Assembly (NCBI RefSeq): GCF_900156915.1
Contig: NZ_LT732533.1
Coordinates: 25,169 to 89,168 of the forward strand
Reading direction: 5' to 3'
Origin: Sediminibacillus massiliensis
GTDB taxonomy: Bacteria > Bacillota > Bacilli > Bacillales > Amphibacillaceae
Length of the DNA: 64,000 bases
Shown here piece by piece: positions 1 through 8,277 of this stretch. The notes below the pieces were generated by a model. That model did no database searches and was not told where the DNA came from. It worked only from the letters and a program-made list of their open reading frames with translations. The translations under genes were made by a program, and so were the position numbers. Numbering within the stretch: the first letter of the stretch is position 1; each line of letters opens with the position of its first letter.

Positions 1-87
1 GCCTGGCCCATTTTTATCATGAGTTATCAGCGACTATATGATTAATCCAGAATCGAGCTTCGGTATTTTAGAGTTACCTTTGATGGG

Positions 88-779
88 AACTGCGACATAG
101 TGACAATTCTATTTTTTGAAGCTTATTCTTGTTCTGATTTTAGTTAAGCTTATGTACTCGCTGCGGCAGAACACTTCGCTTTCCGCGGGCACGGCCTCAG
201 CCAGGGGACTACTTTGAATAAGCTTCCCTGCTCCCTTTGGGACTGCGATTACTCGCCCCATCTAAGACCCTTTGGGACTGCGGTTACTCGCCCCATCTAA
301 GACCTTTTGGGACTGCGGTTACTCGCCCCATCTAAGACCTTTGCTGTTCCCACAGGATAAGGAAGGCTTCGTCAGCAATACATCGCACGAAGAAAATCGA
401 TTTGTATTTTCGAGGAGTCTGCGTGTTCTGCCTTCGCTGTTAGGATTTTCTGAATTTTGATGTTAGGAATACCTCCTGTCAGACATACTTTAGAACAACT
501 TCTCACTTGATCAGAAAAACGAATGAAGCGGAGGATAAATGCGAGACTCCTGTGGGAAAGGAACAGTCTGAAGACCCCGCAGTGATGCACCTGCGTCTTC
601 TAGTATCGCTTCGTAGTAAGCTTCCTCGGTGCAAGGGAGCAAAGGAGCCTACTCAAGGAGTACCCTGGCTGAAGCGTTCCCCACGGAAAGCGAGTGTTTT
701 TCCGCAGCGCTGGACCACCTCTTAATCCGAAAAGGATGGTAGAAAGTCACGTTCAGTGAGCCCAGTTATGTCGCAGTTT
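88..779. repeat. Composite inverted-repeat element, copy 1
   Basis: A non-coding, MITE-like element of about 690 bp. Its ends are inverted: AACTGCGACATA at 88-99 and TATGTCGCAGTT at 768-779. Inside are two hairpin-prone modules. The left one (about 150-445) is bounded by GCAGAACAC and GTGTTCTGC. The right one (about 515-720) holds GAAAGCGAGTGTTTTTCCGC. The left module carries three 35-bp tandem units. Related copies lie at 5924-6305 (inverted), 15052-15420 (left half only) and 53428-53890. There is no transposase. The short ORFs inside are read through the repeat in several frames and are not genes. Positions 1-87 and 780-830 hold nothing recognisable. Confidence 0.7.
236..340. repeat. Three 35-bp tandem repeat units
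   Basis: Three head-to-tail 35-bp units at 236-270, 271-305 and 306-340, each starting TTTGGGACTGCG and containing TTACTCGCCCCATC. Units 2 and 3 are identical; unit 1 differs at two positions. There are no spacers, so this is a minisatellite rather than a CRISPR array. The same unit occurs four times at 15193-15332 and once, inverted, near 6121-6155. Confidence 0.9.
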
Positions 780-830
780 ATGTTTATTGTGTAAAATTAA
801 CCATTTTAAAGTCAGCGGTCTGAGGGTTGA

Positions 831-864
831 AAAAAGAACCTGGAGGCTAAATGCTCCAGGTTCT
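831..864 (-). terminator. ytkL terminator
   Basis: Perfect 11-bp stem AGAACCTGGAG/CTCCAGGTTCT (835-864), followed on the minus strand by a run of T. It lies 16 nt past the ytkL stop codon. Confidence 0.85.
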
Positions 865-879
865 GGTGGAATAAATGAT

Positions 880-1560
880 TTATAGTTCGAGGCTTTCTCC
901 TGGTTTAAGGGCATGTCCTTTTCCAGGCTTCACCTTTTCAGCAAATGCCTCTCCATCCTGCTCAATCAAAGGAAACGTATTATAGTGGATAGGAACAACT
1001 CGTTTTGCTTTTGTCCATTCTGCTGCGACCAATGCATCTTCTGGTCCCATGGTGAAATTGTCACCGATCGGCAGGAATGCCAAGTCAATATCGTTCATAT
1101 CCCCGATTAATTTCAAATCAGAAAACAGTCCAGTGTCTCCGGCATGATAGATCGTTTTGCCTTCTACTGTGAGCAATATCCCAGCGGGCATACCGGTATA
1201 GATACTTTGGCCGTTTTCATCTGTAAAGGCAGAACCATGAAAAGCCTGAGTCAGCTTTACTTTCCCAAAGTCGAACTCATGTGAACCGCCAATATGCATC
1301 GGATGTGTATTCAGTTCTCGCGACCCGAGATATTCAGCCAGTTCAAAGGGTGCCACTACTAAGGAGTTGTTCCGTTTTGCGATATCAATGGTGTCCCCGA
1401 CATGATCATTATGACCATGGGTAAGTAAGATAACATCAGCTTGTACTTGTGCTGCATCAAGATCGGAAGTATCATTCCCTGTTATAAAGGGATCAATCAA
1501 TATAGTATGCTTGTCTGTTTCGACTTTTACTGTTGATTGCCCGTGAAAGGATACTTTCAC
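880..1560 (-). CDS. ytkL: UPF0173 metal-dependent hydrolase YtkL
   Basis: 226-aa metallo-beta-lactamase-fold hydrolase, probably cytoplasmic. The dinuclear metal motif is clear: H48-G-H50-N-D52-H53 in [12 protein letters not shown]. Further metal ligands are likely in HAGDTG and near the C-terminus in VPIHYNTFP. Length and the N-terminal [10 protein letters not shown] match the UPF0173/YtkL family, whose substrate is unknown. A GGAGGAGTGA ribosome site precedes the ATG. The gene has its own terminator and lies 106 nt beyond the spermidine-synthase-like gene; no clear terminator separates the two, so readthrough from the PspA cluster is possible. Confidence 0.9.
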   Translation of the reverse strand: MKVSFHGQSTVKVETDKHTILIDPFITGNDTSDLDAAQVQADVILLTHGHNDHVGDTIDIAKRNNSLVVAPFELAEYLGSRELNTHPMHIGGSHEFDFGKVKLTQAFHGSAFTDENGQSIYTGMPAGILLTVEGKTIYHAGDTGLFSDLKLIGDMNDIDLAFLPIGDNFTMGPEDALVAAEWTKAKRVVPIHYNTFPLIEQDGEAFAEKVKPGKGHALKPGESLEL

Positions 1561-1666
1561 TTTACATCACTCCTCCTAGATTAGTCATTCCCATCCTATC
1601 AATAGAGACAGGATGATACAAAACATATACCCTGTCGGCAACTATTTTAAAATTTTCTTGCTTCAT

Positions 1667-3217
1667 TCAGTAATTTTGCCAGGATTTTTCATATTTCTGA
1701 ATTAGAATCGGATTTATTAAAGTATTAGGCTCCAAAGTTATCAATTCTCCATCCGAATCCAATATTTGCTTGTTTTCATCTTTACCGAATTTAGACAAAC
1801 TCGGCAAAATCTCTGTTGTCAGGAATCTAGTCGGCACTTCAATATCCACCCCCTTCAGGTTTATCGGAGTCCGGCTGGCCAGTATAAACCCCCAATTCCC
1901 GAAACTAGGAACGTCAACATGCAGCTGCTCTGTTGATAAACCGGTAGAAGCTATCGTCTCTGATATTGTCCAGTAAACCTCCCTTGCAAAAACTGGACTG
2001 GTCGCCTGGACGCTCAACGCCCCCTCTGGCAATAGATGATTCCTAATCAGGGAGTAAAACTCTTTTGTGTACAATTTATTCAGACTTTCGTCGTTAGGAT
2101 CTGGAAGATCTACGATTATAACATCATACCAATCAGTTGCATTCTCGAGAAATTCAAAAGCGTCTTCGTGAATTACTTCAACTTTTTCATTTTTCAGAGA
2201 GCCTTCATTTAATCGAAGTAAATCTTGGTTTTGGTTTGCTAATTCAACCACTGCAGGGTCTAAATCCACCAATGTTATTTGATCAACTTCCTCATATTTC
2301 AATACTTCTTTGGCGGCTATACCATCTCCCCCGCCAAGAATCAGGACATGGCTATGTGATTCAGCCTGTGTCATGGCCGGATGGACCAATGTTTCATGAT
2401 ACCGATATTCATCGGTCGAACTGAACTGCAGCCCGCCATTCAAATAAAGCCTGATATCTTCCTTATCTTTCGTAACAATTATCTTTTGATATTTACTTTG
2501 TTCCATATGTAAAATGGGATCTTGGTAAAGTTTTTGCTCGAAGGAGAAGGCCATTTCCTCACCGAAGAAAAAACCTGCTATCAAGAGAAGCAATATCGTT
2601 CCTCCAGTAAAAAAGTGAAAGGCCGCTTTTTTAATTTCTTTTCTGAACAGCCACAAAACAATCAAGGCTACCGTTACATTAATACATCCCACCAAGAATG
2701 CAGACTTAACCATTCCCAAATAGGGGCGCAGAAAGAAGGCGAATAACAACCCGCCAATCAATCCACCTGCATAATCGGAAAAAAGAACTCGTGCTGTACT
2801 GCGGTTCAGACTGACGCCTATTTCGTTTGCTTTCCGGATCAATAAGGGCAGCTCCACCCCTGTCAAAGCTCCTACTATTAAAGTAATAGCGTAAAGAAAC
2901 AGAGCATCAGTACCTTCAGGTGAAAAAGCTGTAAAGCCAAACATGGCGAAACTGGAAAAACCGCCGATCAATCCGACGGAATATTCGATATACACAAAGG
3001 AAACAATCAGATGTTTCAGTACCTTCTCACTAAAACTTGCCCCGATTCCCATCCCAGTTAAAAAAAAGGAAATTATTAAAGTATATTGCTTTACTCCATC
3101 CCCCAAAATATAGGAACCTAATGCTCCAAACAGCACTTCAAAAATAATGCCGCAAATAGACACAATTCCTGATGCCCAATAAATAAAGTGACTTTGCCTA
3201 ATTGATTGTTGATCCAA
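1667..3217 (-). CDS. Membrane-anchored spermidine synthase-like protein
   Basis: 516 aa. Residues 1 to about 215 form roughly seven hydrophobic helices. Residues about 230-500 are a spermidine-synthase (aminopropyltransferase) Rossmann domain. Visible motifs: the substrate loop LNGGLQFSSTDEYRYHE (259-275), the nucleoside-binding GGGDG (295-299), VDLDP (317-321), D352 in EDAFEF, and the catalytic-type D370 followed by DP (IIVDLPDP). The active site therefore looks intact, and aminopropyl transfer at the membrane is plausible, but the substrate is unknown. The start is TTG with GGAG ten bases upstream. The gene is last in the PspA cluster but sits behind a 172-nt gap with a strong hairpin, so its expression may be uncoupled from the upstream genes. 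Confidence 0.85.
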   Translation of the reverse strand: MDQQSIRQSHFIYWASGIVSICGIIFEVLFGALGSYILGDGVKQYTLIISFFLTGMGIGASFSEKVLKHLIVSFVYIEYSVGLIGGFSSFAMFGFTAFSPEGTDALFLYAITLIVGALTGVELPLLIRKANEIGVSLNRSTARVLFSDYAGGLIGGLLFAFFLRPYLGMVKSAFLVGCINVTVALIVLWLFRKEIKKAAFHFFTGGTILLLLIAGFFFGEEMAFSFEQKLYQDPILHMEQSKYQKIIVTKDKEDIRLYLNGGLQFSSTDEYRYHETLVHPAMTQAESHSHVLILGGGDGIAAKEVLKYEEVDQITLVDLDPAVVELANQNQDLLRLNEGSLKNEKVEVIHEDAFEFLENATDWYDVIIVDLPDPNDESLNKLYTKEFYSLIRNHLLPEGALSVQATSPVFAREVYWTISETIASTGLSTEQLHVDVPSFGNWGFILASRTPINLKGVDIEVPTRFLTTEILPSLSKFGKDENKQILDSDGELITLEPNTLINPILIQKYEKSWQNY

Positions 3218-3261
3218 TTTTCATCCACTCCGCTTGCTTAATAAAGCTAATTATCAAAAAA

Positions 3262-3296
3262 ACCTGACTTAATGTGATTCCCTTTAAGTCAGGCAT
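3262..3296 (-). terminator. Intra-cluster terminator before spermidine synthase-like gene
   Basis: Ten-bp stem CCTGACTTAA/TTAAGTCAGG followed on the minus strand by seven T. It lies between the DUF350 gene and the spermidine-synthase-like gene, which it should partly or conditionally uncouple. Confidence 0.75.
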
Positions 3297-3389
3297 AAAA
3301 GTATAAATGTGAATTTACCCTGCGAATTATTCATGTGAAGTTTCCGAGTATGACTCCTTTTTATGGTTATCAACGGTAGAATACACGCT

Positions 3390-3785
3390 TTATGTAATGG
3401 ACGCTCCAATTACAAATGCTAAACCAACCGAAACAGCCAAGGAAACAACCCCTACAGCCACATTGTTGTTTTTTAGTTTTGTTTCCACAGAGAACTTCCT
3501 GGTCAACACTTCAAACAATAGATAAGCAATCATTTGCAAGACCACTCCATAAGCTCCCCATATCAATGTTTCCCAAACAGTAATGCTGTGATAAACAGCA
3601 AATGCAAGGATAATGCAAATTCCAATTATTTTCCCACTGACAGATAACGCCACGGCTGTGTTGCCATTGGAAATTTCTTCCCAATCCTTATATTGCCTTG
3701 TTAAATATTCAAATATTACTAATCCGATAAGCACTACCAGGATAGCAATGATAAAATATACCAATGTTGCGATAAACGGTCCCAT
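3390..3785 (-). CDS. DUF350 family membrane protein
   Basis: 131-aa integral membrane protein with about four hydrophobic helices (roughly 5-27, 50-68, 72-93, 108-130), matching the DUF350 (YjfL-like) family by length and pattern. DUF350 proteins are often found beside PspA homologues, for example in the E. coli yjf cluster; their molecular role is not established. AAGGAGGTAG lies just upstream of the ATG. The gene starts 15 nt after the DUF4247 stop, so the two are co-transcribed. It probably works with PspA and the DUF4247 lipoprotein at the membrane. Confidence 0.85.
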   Translation of the reverse strand: MGPFIATLVYFIIAILVVLIGLVIFEYLTRQYKDWEEISNGNTAVALSVSGKIIGICIILAFAVYHSITVWETLIWGAYGVVLQMIAYLLFEVLTRKFSVETKLKNNNVAVGVVSLAVSVGLAFVIGASIT

Positions 3786-3800
3786 CTATACTACCTCCTT

Positions 3801-4457
3801 TTATTTTCCTGAACCCGGGCCGCCGCCACGGAATGTGGACATTCCTCTGTTCGTATTCAACCCACCTCTGTTTTGCGTGGTATAACCGCCATAACAATTA
3901 CTATTTCTACACTGCTCCATTCTTCGCTGACCCCAATTCGCGGAGTCGAGCATCCTGTTTAATATTAAGAATGTGAAGAAACTATTCAAATAATTAGGAG
4001 AGTAATTATTTCTGACGAACGCATCTGAAGCGACTTCAATCAACAATACATCGCCGTTTTCTTCACTAGGTTTGAATGTTACGAAATGGTCCGGATAAAT
4101 TAATATCTGTTGATTATCTTCTACTTTGCTCACTTCTTCGGGGGGAAACAATTCTGTCATGAGCGAAACCAGCTCTTCTCTTTTAAACAATTTGGTACCA
4201 TAGATATTCGCTGTACCATCTTCACCCGAAACCGAATCCAGCATAGGAAAATTATTGGAGATGATTGCTTCGATGTTGCCGCCAGAAGAATTCTCTAGCT
4301 GTGATACTACTTCCGATTTAGCTGGTTCTTCAGGTAAATCTTCGACAGATACAGAGGGTTCACTGGATGACTCATTTATCTCAGAATAATTTAATTGTCC
4401 GCACGCTGCCAGAAGTAAACACAACGGCAATATGACAGCACAAAGTAGTTTTTTCAT
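3801..4457 (-). CDS. DUF4247 family lipoprotein
   Basis: 218-aa predicted lipoprotein. The signal peptide MKKLLCAVILPLCLLLAACG ends in a lipobox (LAAC), so the mature protein should be anchored on the outer face of the membrane. The middle resembles DUF4247. The last 35 residues are a low-complexity tail rich in Gly, Asn and Arg, with YGGYTTQNRGG and RGGGPGSGK. The ATG at 4457 is chosen over an upstream in-frame start because GGGAGGG sits seven bases before it and the signal peptide starts there. Function is unknown. The gene is translated just before DUF350 and behind PspA. Confidence 0.8.
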   Translation of the reverse strand: MKKLLCAVILPLCLLLAACGQLNYSEINESSSEPSVSVEDLPEEPAKSEVVSQLENSSGGNIEAIISNNFPMLDSVSGEDGTANIYGTKLFKREELVSLMTELFPPEEVSKVEDNQQILIYPDHFVTFKPSEENGDVLLIEVASDAFVRNNYSPNYLNSFFTFLILNRMLDSANWGQRRMEQCRNSNCYGGYTTQNRGGLNTNRGMSTFRGGGPGSGK

Positions 4458-4517
4458 TCTCAACCCTCCCTTATCCCGTGTTCTCTCCAGCTTACTCAAG
4501 CAAATGACTCAAAGGTA

Positions 4518-4549
4518 AAGCCCTTGCAGCCGGTTAGGTACAAGGGCTT
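4518..4549 (-). terminator. Hairpin between pspA and DUF4247 gene
   Basis: Nine-bp stem AAGCCCTTG/CAAGGGCTT with a 14-nt loop in the 123-nt pspA-DUF4247 gap. The following T run is poor (TACCTTT), so it may be a partial terminator or an mRNA-stabilising hairpin that sets PspA above its neighbours. Confidence 0.5.
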
Positions 4550-4580
4550 GTCAAAGTCCATAGAAAGTCTGGTTGGACTA

Positions 4581-5249
4581 TTACTCTTTGCCAAGCTTTT
4601 TTTTCAGAGCAGCCAGTTCGTCATCTACATTATTTTTTCCCAATTCTTCAAATTCATCATCAAGCGATTTACTTTGAGCGGAGAGGTCTTCGCTTGTTTC
4701 TGCTTCCGCTTCAAACTGAAGAACCTTTTCCTCCATTCTTTCAAAACCGCGTTTTGATTCGTCGTTTCCAATTGAAGACAGTGTGCGGTTCATTTTTGTA
4801 CGGGTTTTAGCGGATTCCGCGCGGGCTTTCAAAGAATCTTTTTTCAGTTTCATTTGTTGATATTCTTTTTTCATTTCGTCCAGCTTGCTTCGCAAGGCTT
4901 CTGAATCGCTTTTTGCTCTTTCCCATGATTCCTTCAAAGTCTCAGCTTGTTCTGCCTGGTCGCTTTTGTCTTGAAGGGCTCGTCTCGCCAAATCTTCATT
5001 GCCAGCTTCAATCGCCTGTTCTGCCTGACTTTGCCTTTTCTCAACAAGAGCATGAGCATCGTCATACTTTCTTTTTAACATCTTTTCGTTCGCAATTTGT
5101 TTGGCCACAGAGCTTTCCACTTCTCTGATGTCGGATTCCATATCTCTCATAAATTGATCAAGCATTTTTACGGGATCTTCTGCTTTGTCCAACATAGCGT
5201 TCAACTCGGAATTGACCACAGTGCTTACTCTTTTAAAGAATTTAAACAT
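4581..5249 (-). CDS. pspA: PspA/IM30 family envelope-stress protein
   Basis: 222-aa protein, almost wholly helical coiled coil, starting MFKFFKRVSTVVNSELNAML, the amphipathic N-terminal helix that binds membranes. DPVKMLDQFMRDME is a PspA/Vipp1 signature. Members form ESCRT-III-like rods that support stressed membranes. The ATG at 5249 follows AAAGGAGG; an upstream in-frame start overlapping the previous gene has no ribosome site. It is second in the cluster, 19 nt after the DUF4178 gene, behind a predicted sigma-W-type promoter, as is known for B. subtilis pspA. No PspF, PspB or PspC gene is nearby. Confidence 0.92.
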   Translation of the reverse strand: MFKFFKRVSTVVNSELNAMLDKAEDPVKMLDQFMRDMESDIREVESSVAKQIANEKMLKRKYDDAHALVEKRQSQAEQAIEAGNEDLARRALQDKSDQAEQAETLKESWERAKSDSEALRSKLDEMKKEYQQMKLKKDSLKARAESAKTRTKMNRTLSSIGNDESKRGFERMEEKVLQFEAEAETSEDLSAQSKSLDDEFEELGKNNVDDELAALKKKLGKE

Positions 5250-5268
5250 AAATTTTTCCTCCTTTATA

Positions 5269-5775
5269 TTATGAGCCTGCAATAATTTTTATTTCATATG
5301 GCTCTATCGGATATCCATAACTTACTTCCAACTCGCTTCCCCAGTCTTCCAGGCTGATGAAATGCTCCTCTTCTTCATCATAGTATTCTGCATATTTGAT
5401 AGTTCTGCCATTGATATTTCTGCTTCTGCCTTCCCCTACTACTCTTGCCTCTCCTTGTTCATCGAGGAAGTAATCCTTAGCTTGATAGGACAATTGGTTT
5501 GGGAGCGGTTTGTTCACCGGCAGGTTTATTTGCTGATATATTCCTAACTCCAGCTCTTCATCCATTTCGGCAGATAACCAAAGGATATTCTTTCCCTCCA
5601 ATAATTGATACCCAAACCATTCATATGCCTCTTGACGATAAGTGATTTTTCCCACAACCTCATAATCCACTAAATCATAAGTTATGATGTCGCCTACTTC
5701 GATAGATAACGGCGAACGTTCTTTTATTTCAGGTTTATTTTCTTTTTTTGAAAAAAGTTTGGAGAATAGTCCCAT
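5269..5775 (-). CDS. DUF4178 domain protein
   Basis: 168-aa soluble, acidic protein. The first 15 residues (MGLFSKLFSKKENKP) look like a short basic amphipathic helix, similar in feel to the PspA N-terminus. The rest is predicted beta-rich and resembles DUF4178 (GDIITYDLVDYEVVGKITY, EEEHFISLEDWG). Function is unknown. It is the first gene of the cluster, 22 nt downstream of the predicted transcription start, with GAGGTG before the ATG. Being led by the stress promoter suggests a role in the same membrane response as PspA. Confidence 0.8.
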   Translation of the reverse strand: MGLFSKLFSKKENKPEIKERSPLSIEVGDIITYDLVDYEVVGKITYRQEAYEWFGYQLLEGKNILWLSAEMDEELELGIYQQINLPVNKPLPNQLSYQAKDYFLDEQGEARVVGEGRSRNINGRTIKYAEYYDEEEEHFISLEDWGSELEVSYGYPIEPYEIKIIAGS

Positions 5776-5803
5776 TGGTTCACCTCTTTTCTATATTATT
5801 GCA

Positions 5804-5830
5804 TACGGTTCAAATCACGATGAAGTTTCA
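5804..5830 (-). promoter_or_regulatory. Sigma-W-type ECF promoter of PspA cluster
   Basis: On the minus strand TGAAAC (5830-5825) and CGTA (5807-5804) are separated by 17 nt, fitting the B. subtilis sigma-W pattern (TGAAAC, 16-17 nt, CGTA). The start would be near 5797, about 22 nt before the first ATG. B. subtilis pspA is a known sigma-W target, which supports the call. Confidence 0.65.
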
Positions 5831-5923
5831 TCTTTTAAAATTTTTTTAAGAAAGCTCACTATTATATGATAACAGGACTATATCACCCGTCCCAACAAAA
5901 TTACCTATTGCACAATACTCATG

Positions 5924-6305
5924 TACTACGTCATAACTGAAGTGTGTCTTCCTTCCATCCTTTTCTGATTGAGTAGTAGTCCAGCGCTGCGGAAAAAGGT
6001 AAGCAATTTACCGCTAGGATAGAAAATTTCCACCATTTCTCTAACTTGGGTAATCTTAATATTAAATTCAGAAAACCTCTAACAGCGAAGGCAGAATACA
6101 CAGACTCCTATGGGAACAGCAAAGGTTTTAGATGGGGCGAGTAACCGCAGTCCCATCTAAGACCCCCGTTAAGAAGCGTTCTTTGCTTCTGCGGAGGCTG
6201 AGGCCGTGCCCATGGAAAGCGAAGTATTCTGCCGCAGCGAGTCCCAGCACTCACGAACATCAGAATGAGAGAACATGGCACAAAAAAATTCACTAGTTCG
6301 CAATT
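5924..6305. repeat. Composite inverted-repeat element, copy 2 (inverted)
   Basis: The gap between the PspA cluster and ald holds a second element copy in reverse orientation. ACTACGTCATAACTGAAGTG near 5925 matches the reversed right end of copies 1 and 4. AATTCACTAGTTCGCAATTT (6288-6307) is the reversed left end of copy 4. CCAGCGCTGCGGAAAAA (5980-5996) and GCGAAGTATTCTGCCGCAGC are internal module ends. Most of the second module is missing. One 35-bp unit is present, inverted, near 6121-6155. No coding capacity. Confidence 0.6.
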
Positions 6306-6360
6306 TTTCTCAACTACGACATTAAAAATGTATGTGTGAATGGTAAGGTTTTTATAAAAG

Positions 6361-6399
6361 AACAGGCAAAATCATTTTAATCACGATTTTGCCCTTGTT
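6361..6399 (-). terminator. ald terminator
   Basis: Stem GGCAAAATC/GATTTTGCC with flanking AACA/TGTT pairs, followed by T-rich sequence on the minus strand, 12 nt past the ald stop. Confidence 0.8.
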
Positions 6400-6410
6400 T
6401 AGCTTTCTTA

Positions 6411-7529
6411 TTAATTTTCCAACTGTGAATGCACATCCGAATAGTCAAGTTGGTGTGCTTCTGCAACCGCACGATATGTGACAAAGCCATTTAAAGTATT
6501 GATACCCTTACGCAGGGATTCGTTGTCCAAGCACGCTTGCCGGTATCCTTTATTGGCAAGTTGTAAAGCGTACGGTACAGTCACATTAGTCAATCCGATC
6601 GTGGAGGTTCTTGGTACAGCTCCTGGCATATTTGCAACTGCATAGTGCAAAACCCCATGCCTGGTATAGGTCGGGTCATCATGAGTAGTAATTCTGTCGG
6701 TAGTTTCAAAAATGCCGCCCTGATCTATGGCCACGTCTACTATTACTGAACCTTCCTTCATGTCTTTCACCATTGCTTCTGTAACAAGTTTTGGTGCTTT
6801 TGCGCCCGGAATAAGAACGGCACCAATCACCAAGTCTGACTCTTTCAAAGATTCGGCGATATTCAGCGGATTAGACATCAACGTATTAATCGATGACCCA
6901 AATATATCATCCAATTGACGGAGCCTGTCGGGGTTAAGATCGATGATGGTGACATCTGCCCCAAGTCCTACAGCAATCTTCGCAGCGTTTGTTCCAACTA
7001 CCCCGCCGCCGATCACCGTCACTTTGCCCCTTCTGACTCCAGGGATACCTGCTAACAGTATTCCTTTCCCGCCTTTTGATTTCTCCAAGAATTGGGCTCC
7101 GATTTGGGCTGCCATTCTGCCGGCAACTTCGCTCATAGGAGTTAAAAGAGGTAGAGACCCTGAAGAGAGTTGGACTGTTTCATATGCGATTGCTGTAACT
7201 TTTTTGTCAATTAACGCTTTGGTTAAATCAGGTTCTGGTGCAAGGTGCAAATAGGTAAACAAAATCAAGCCTTCATAGAAATATTCATATTCTTCAGGTA
7301 ATGGTTCTTTCACTTTCATAACCATTTCCTGGCTCCATGCTTCAGAAGCCGAAGAAACTATTTCGGCACCGGCACGAAGATATTCTTCATCAGTAAAACC
7401 CGAACCCTTTCCAGCATTCTTCTCTACGAAGATATAATGACCCGCTTCCTTCAGAGCAACGACTCCTGAAGGAGCTACGGCAACTCTGTTTTCATTATTT
7501 TTTATCTCTTTTGGAATACCTATTTTCAT
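6411..7529 (-). CDS. ald: Alanine dehydrogenase
   Basis: 372-aa NAD-dependent L-alanine dehydrogenase, which converts L-alanine reversibly to pyruvate and ammonia. It is needed in Bacillus for growth on alanine and for normal sporulation. Visible: [17 protein letters not shown] at the N-terminus, catalytic K74 (MKVKEP) and H95 (YLHLAPEP), the dinucleotide fold [15 protein letters not shown] near 172, and VDVAIDQGG with the catalytic Asp near 269. Length is standard for the family (hexamer, cytoplasmic). It is monocistronic with its own terminator and divergent from the universal stress gene across 275 nt. Confidence 0.97.
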   Translation of the reverse strand: MKIGIPKEIKNNENRVAVAPSGVVALKEAGHYIFVEKNAGKGSGFTDEEYLRAGAEIVSSASEAWSQEMVMKVKEPLPEEYEYFYEGLILFTYLHLAPEPDLTKALIDKKVTAIAYETVQLSSGSLPLLTPMSEVAGRMAAQIGAQFLEKSKGGKGILLAGIPGVRRGKVTVIGGGVVGTNAAKIAVGLGADVTIIDLNPDRLRQLDDIFGSSINTLMSNPLNIAESLKESDLVIGAVLIPGAKAPKLVTEAMVKDMKEGSVIVDVAIDQGGIFETTDRITTHDDPTYTRHGVLHYAVANMPGAVPRTSTIGLTNVTVPYALQLANKGYRQACLDNESLRKGINTLNGFVTYRAVAEAHQLDYSDVHSQLEN

Positions 7530-7768
7530 TACAAGTCCCCTTCCTGCACGATGATTACAAATTTCAGTCTACTACTTATGTATATTTTTTGGCCTTCAAT
7601 CCTCGCCCAAGTTGGACAAGAACTGTTTGGACACTTTTATCATAGCACTCGAAACTTGTTATGAATAGTCCTTCAGAATGTTTGTAAATAAAACTCTGAA
7701 ACAAAAGCTTATTTCATAAATTCTTAATTTGCTTGTCACATTGTCTCTGTAGTAGAAAAGGTTTGTCA

Positions 7769-7777
7769 TGTTATAAT
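7769..7777 (+). promoter_or_regulatory. Extended -10 promoter of usp gene
   Basis: TGTTATAAT at 7769-7777 is a consensus extended -10 element (TGnTATAAT). The -35 region is poor. The start would lie near 7784, about 20 nt before the ATG at 7805. Confidence 0.55.
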
Positions 7778-7804
7778 TAAGAAAAGGAGAAGGGGGAGTT
7801 CGGT

Positions 7805-8242
7805 ATGGAATTTGAATACAAACAAATAATTGTAGCGGTAGATGGTTCTAAGACCGCTGAACTCGCATTCAACAAGGCTGTGGATATCGCAAAGCGTAAT
7901 GATGCCCAATTGATACTGGCCCATGTAATCGATCATCGAACTTTTGCAACAGCGGAGGCATATGATCGGACACTTGCTGAGCGGGCAGAGAACTACGCAA
8001 GAGAGCTATTGGCAGACTATCAGCTAAAAGCGGAACAAGCCGGCGTAACAAAAATAAAATCCGATATCGAGTATGGTTCTCCTAAAATGAAGATTGCCAA
8101 GGAAATATCGAGAAAGCATCAAGCAGATTTAATCATTTGCGGTGCTACAGGAATGAATGCAGTTGAAAGGTTCCTCATTGGGAGTGTTTCCGAAAGCATT
8201 ACCCGTTATGCAGATTGCGACGTACTGATCGTACGCAACTGA
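7805..8242 (+). CDS. Universal stress protein (UspA family)
   Basis: 145-aa single-domain Usp. The N-terminal IIVAVDGSKTAELAFNKA and the C-terminal ATP-binding pattern G-x2-G-x9-G-S (GATGMNAVERFLIGSVSESI) put it in the ATP-binding branch of the family. Such proteins act as small dimeric cytosolic stress factors; a precise role cannot be read here. AAGGGGGAG precedes the ATG. It is monocistronic, convergent with moaB. Confidence 0.92.
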   Translation: MEFEYKQIIVAVDGSKTAELAFNKAVDIAKRNDAQLILAHVIDHRTFATAEAYDRTLAERAENYARELLADYQLKAEQAGVTKIKSDIEYGSPKMKIAKEISRKHQADLIICGATGMNAVERFLIGSVSESITRYADCDVLIVRN

Positions 8243-8251
8243 AAATCCGAT

Positions 8252-8273
8252 GTCCCCCTTATTAATGGGGGAC
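8252..8273. terminator. Hairpin between usp and moaB
   Basis: Seven-bp GC-rich stem GTCCCCC/GGGGGAC between two convergent genes. T runs on either side are short, so terminator strength is uncertain. Confidence 0.55.
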
Positions 8274-8277
8274 CGTC

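Noticed and set aside
236..340. CRISPR-like array of 35-bp direct repeats
   Set aside because: The units touch each other with no spacers, the same unit sits inside a dispersed repeat at other loci, and no cas genes are present. It is a minisatellite.
372..725. Short ORFs on both strands in the first element copy
   Set aside because: They lie inside the composite repeat, have no ribosome sites and are not kept in the other copies.
5250..5282. Longer pspA starting inside the DUF4178 gene
   Set aside because: The 11 extra residues are not PspA-like, and the ribosome site lies just before the ATG at 5249.
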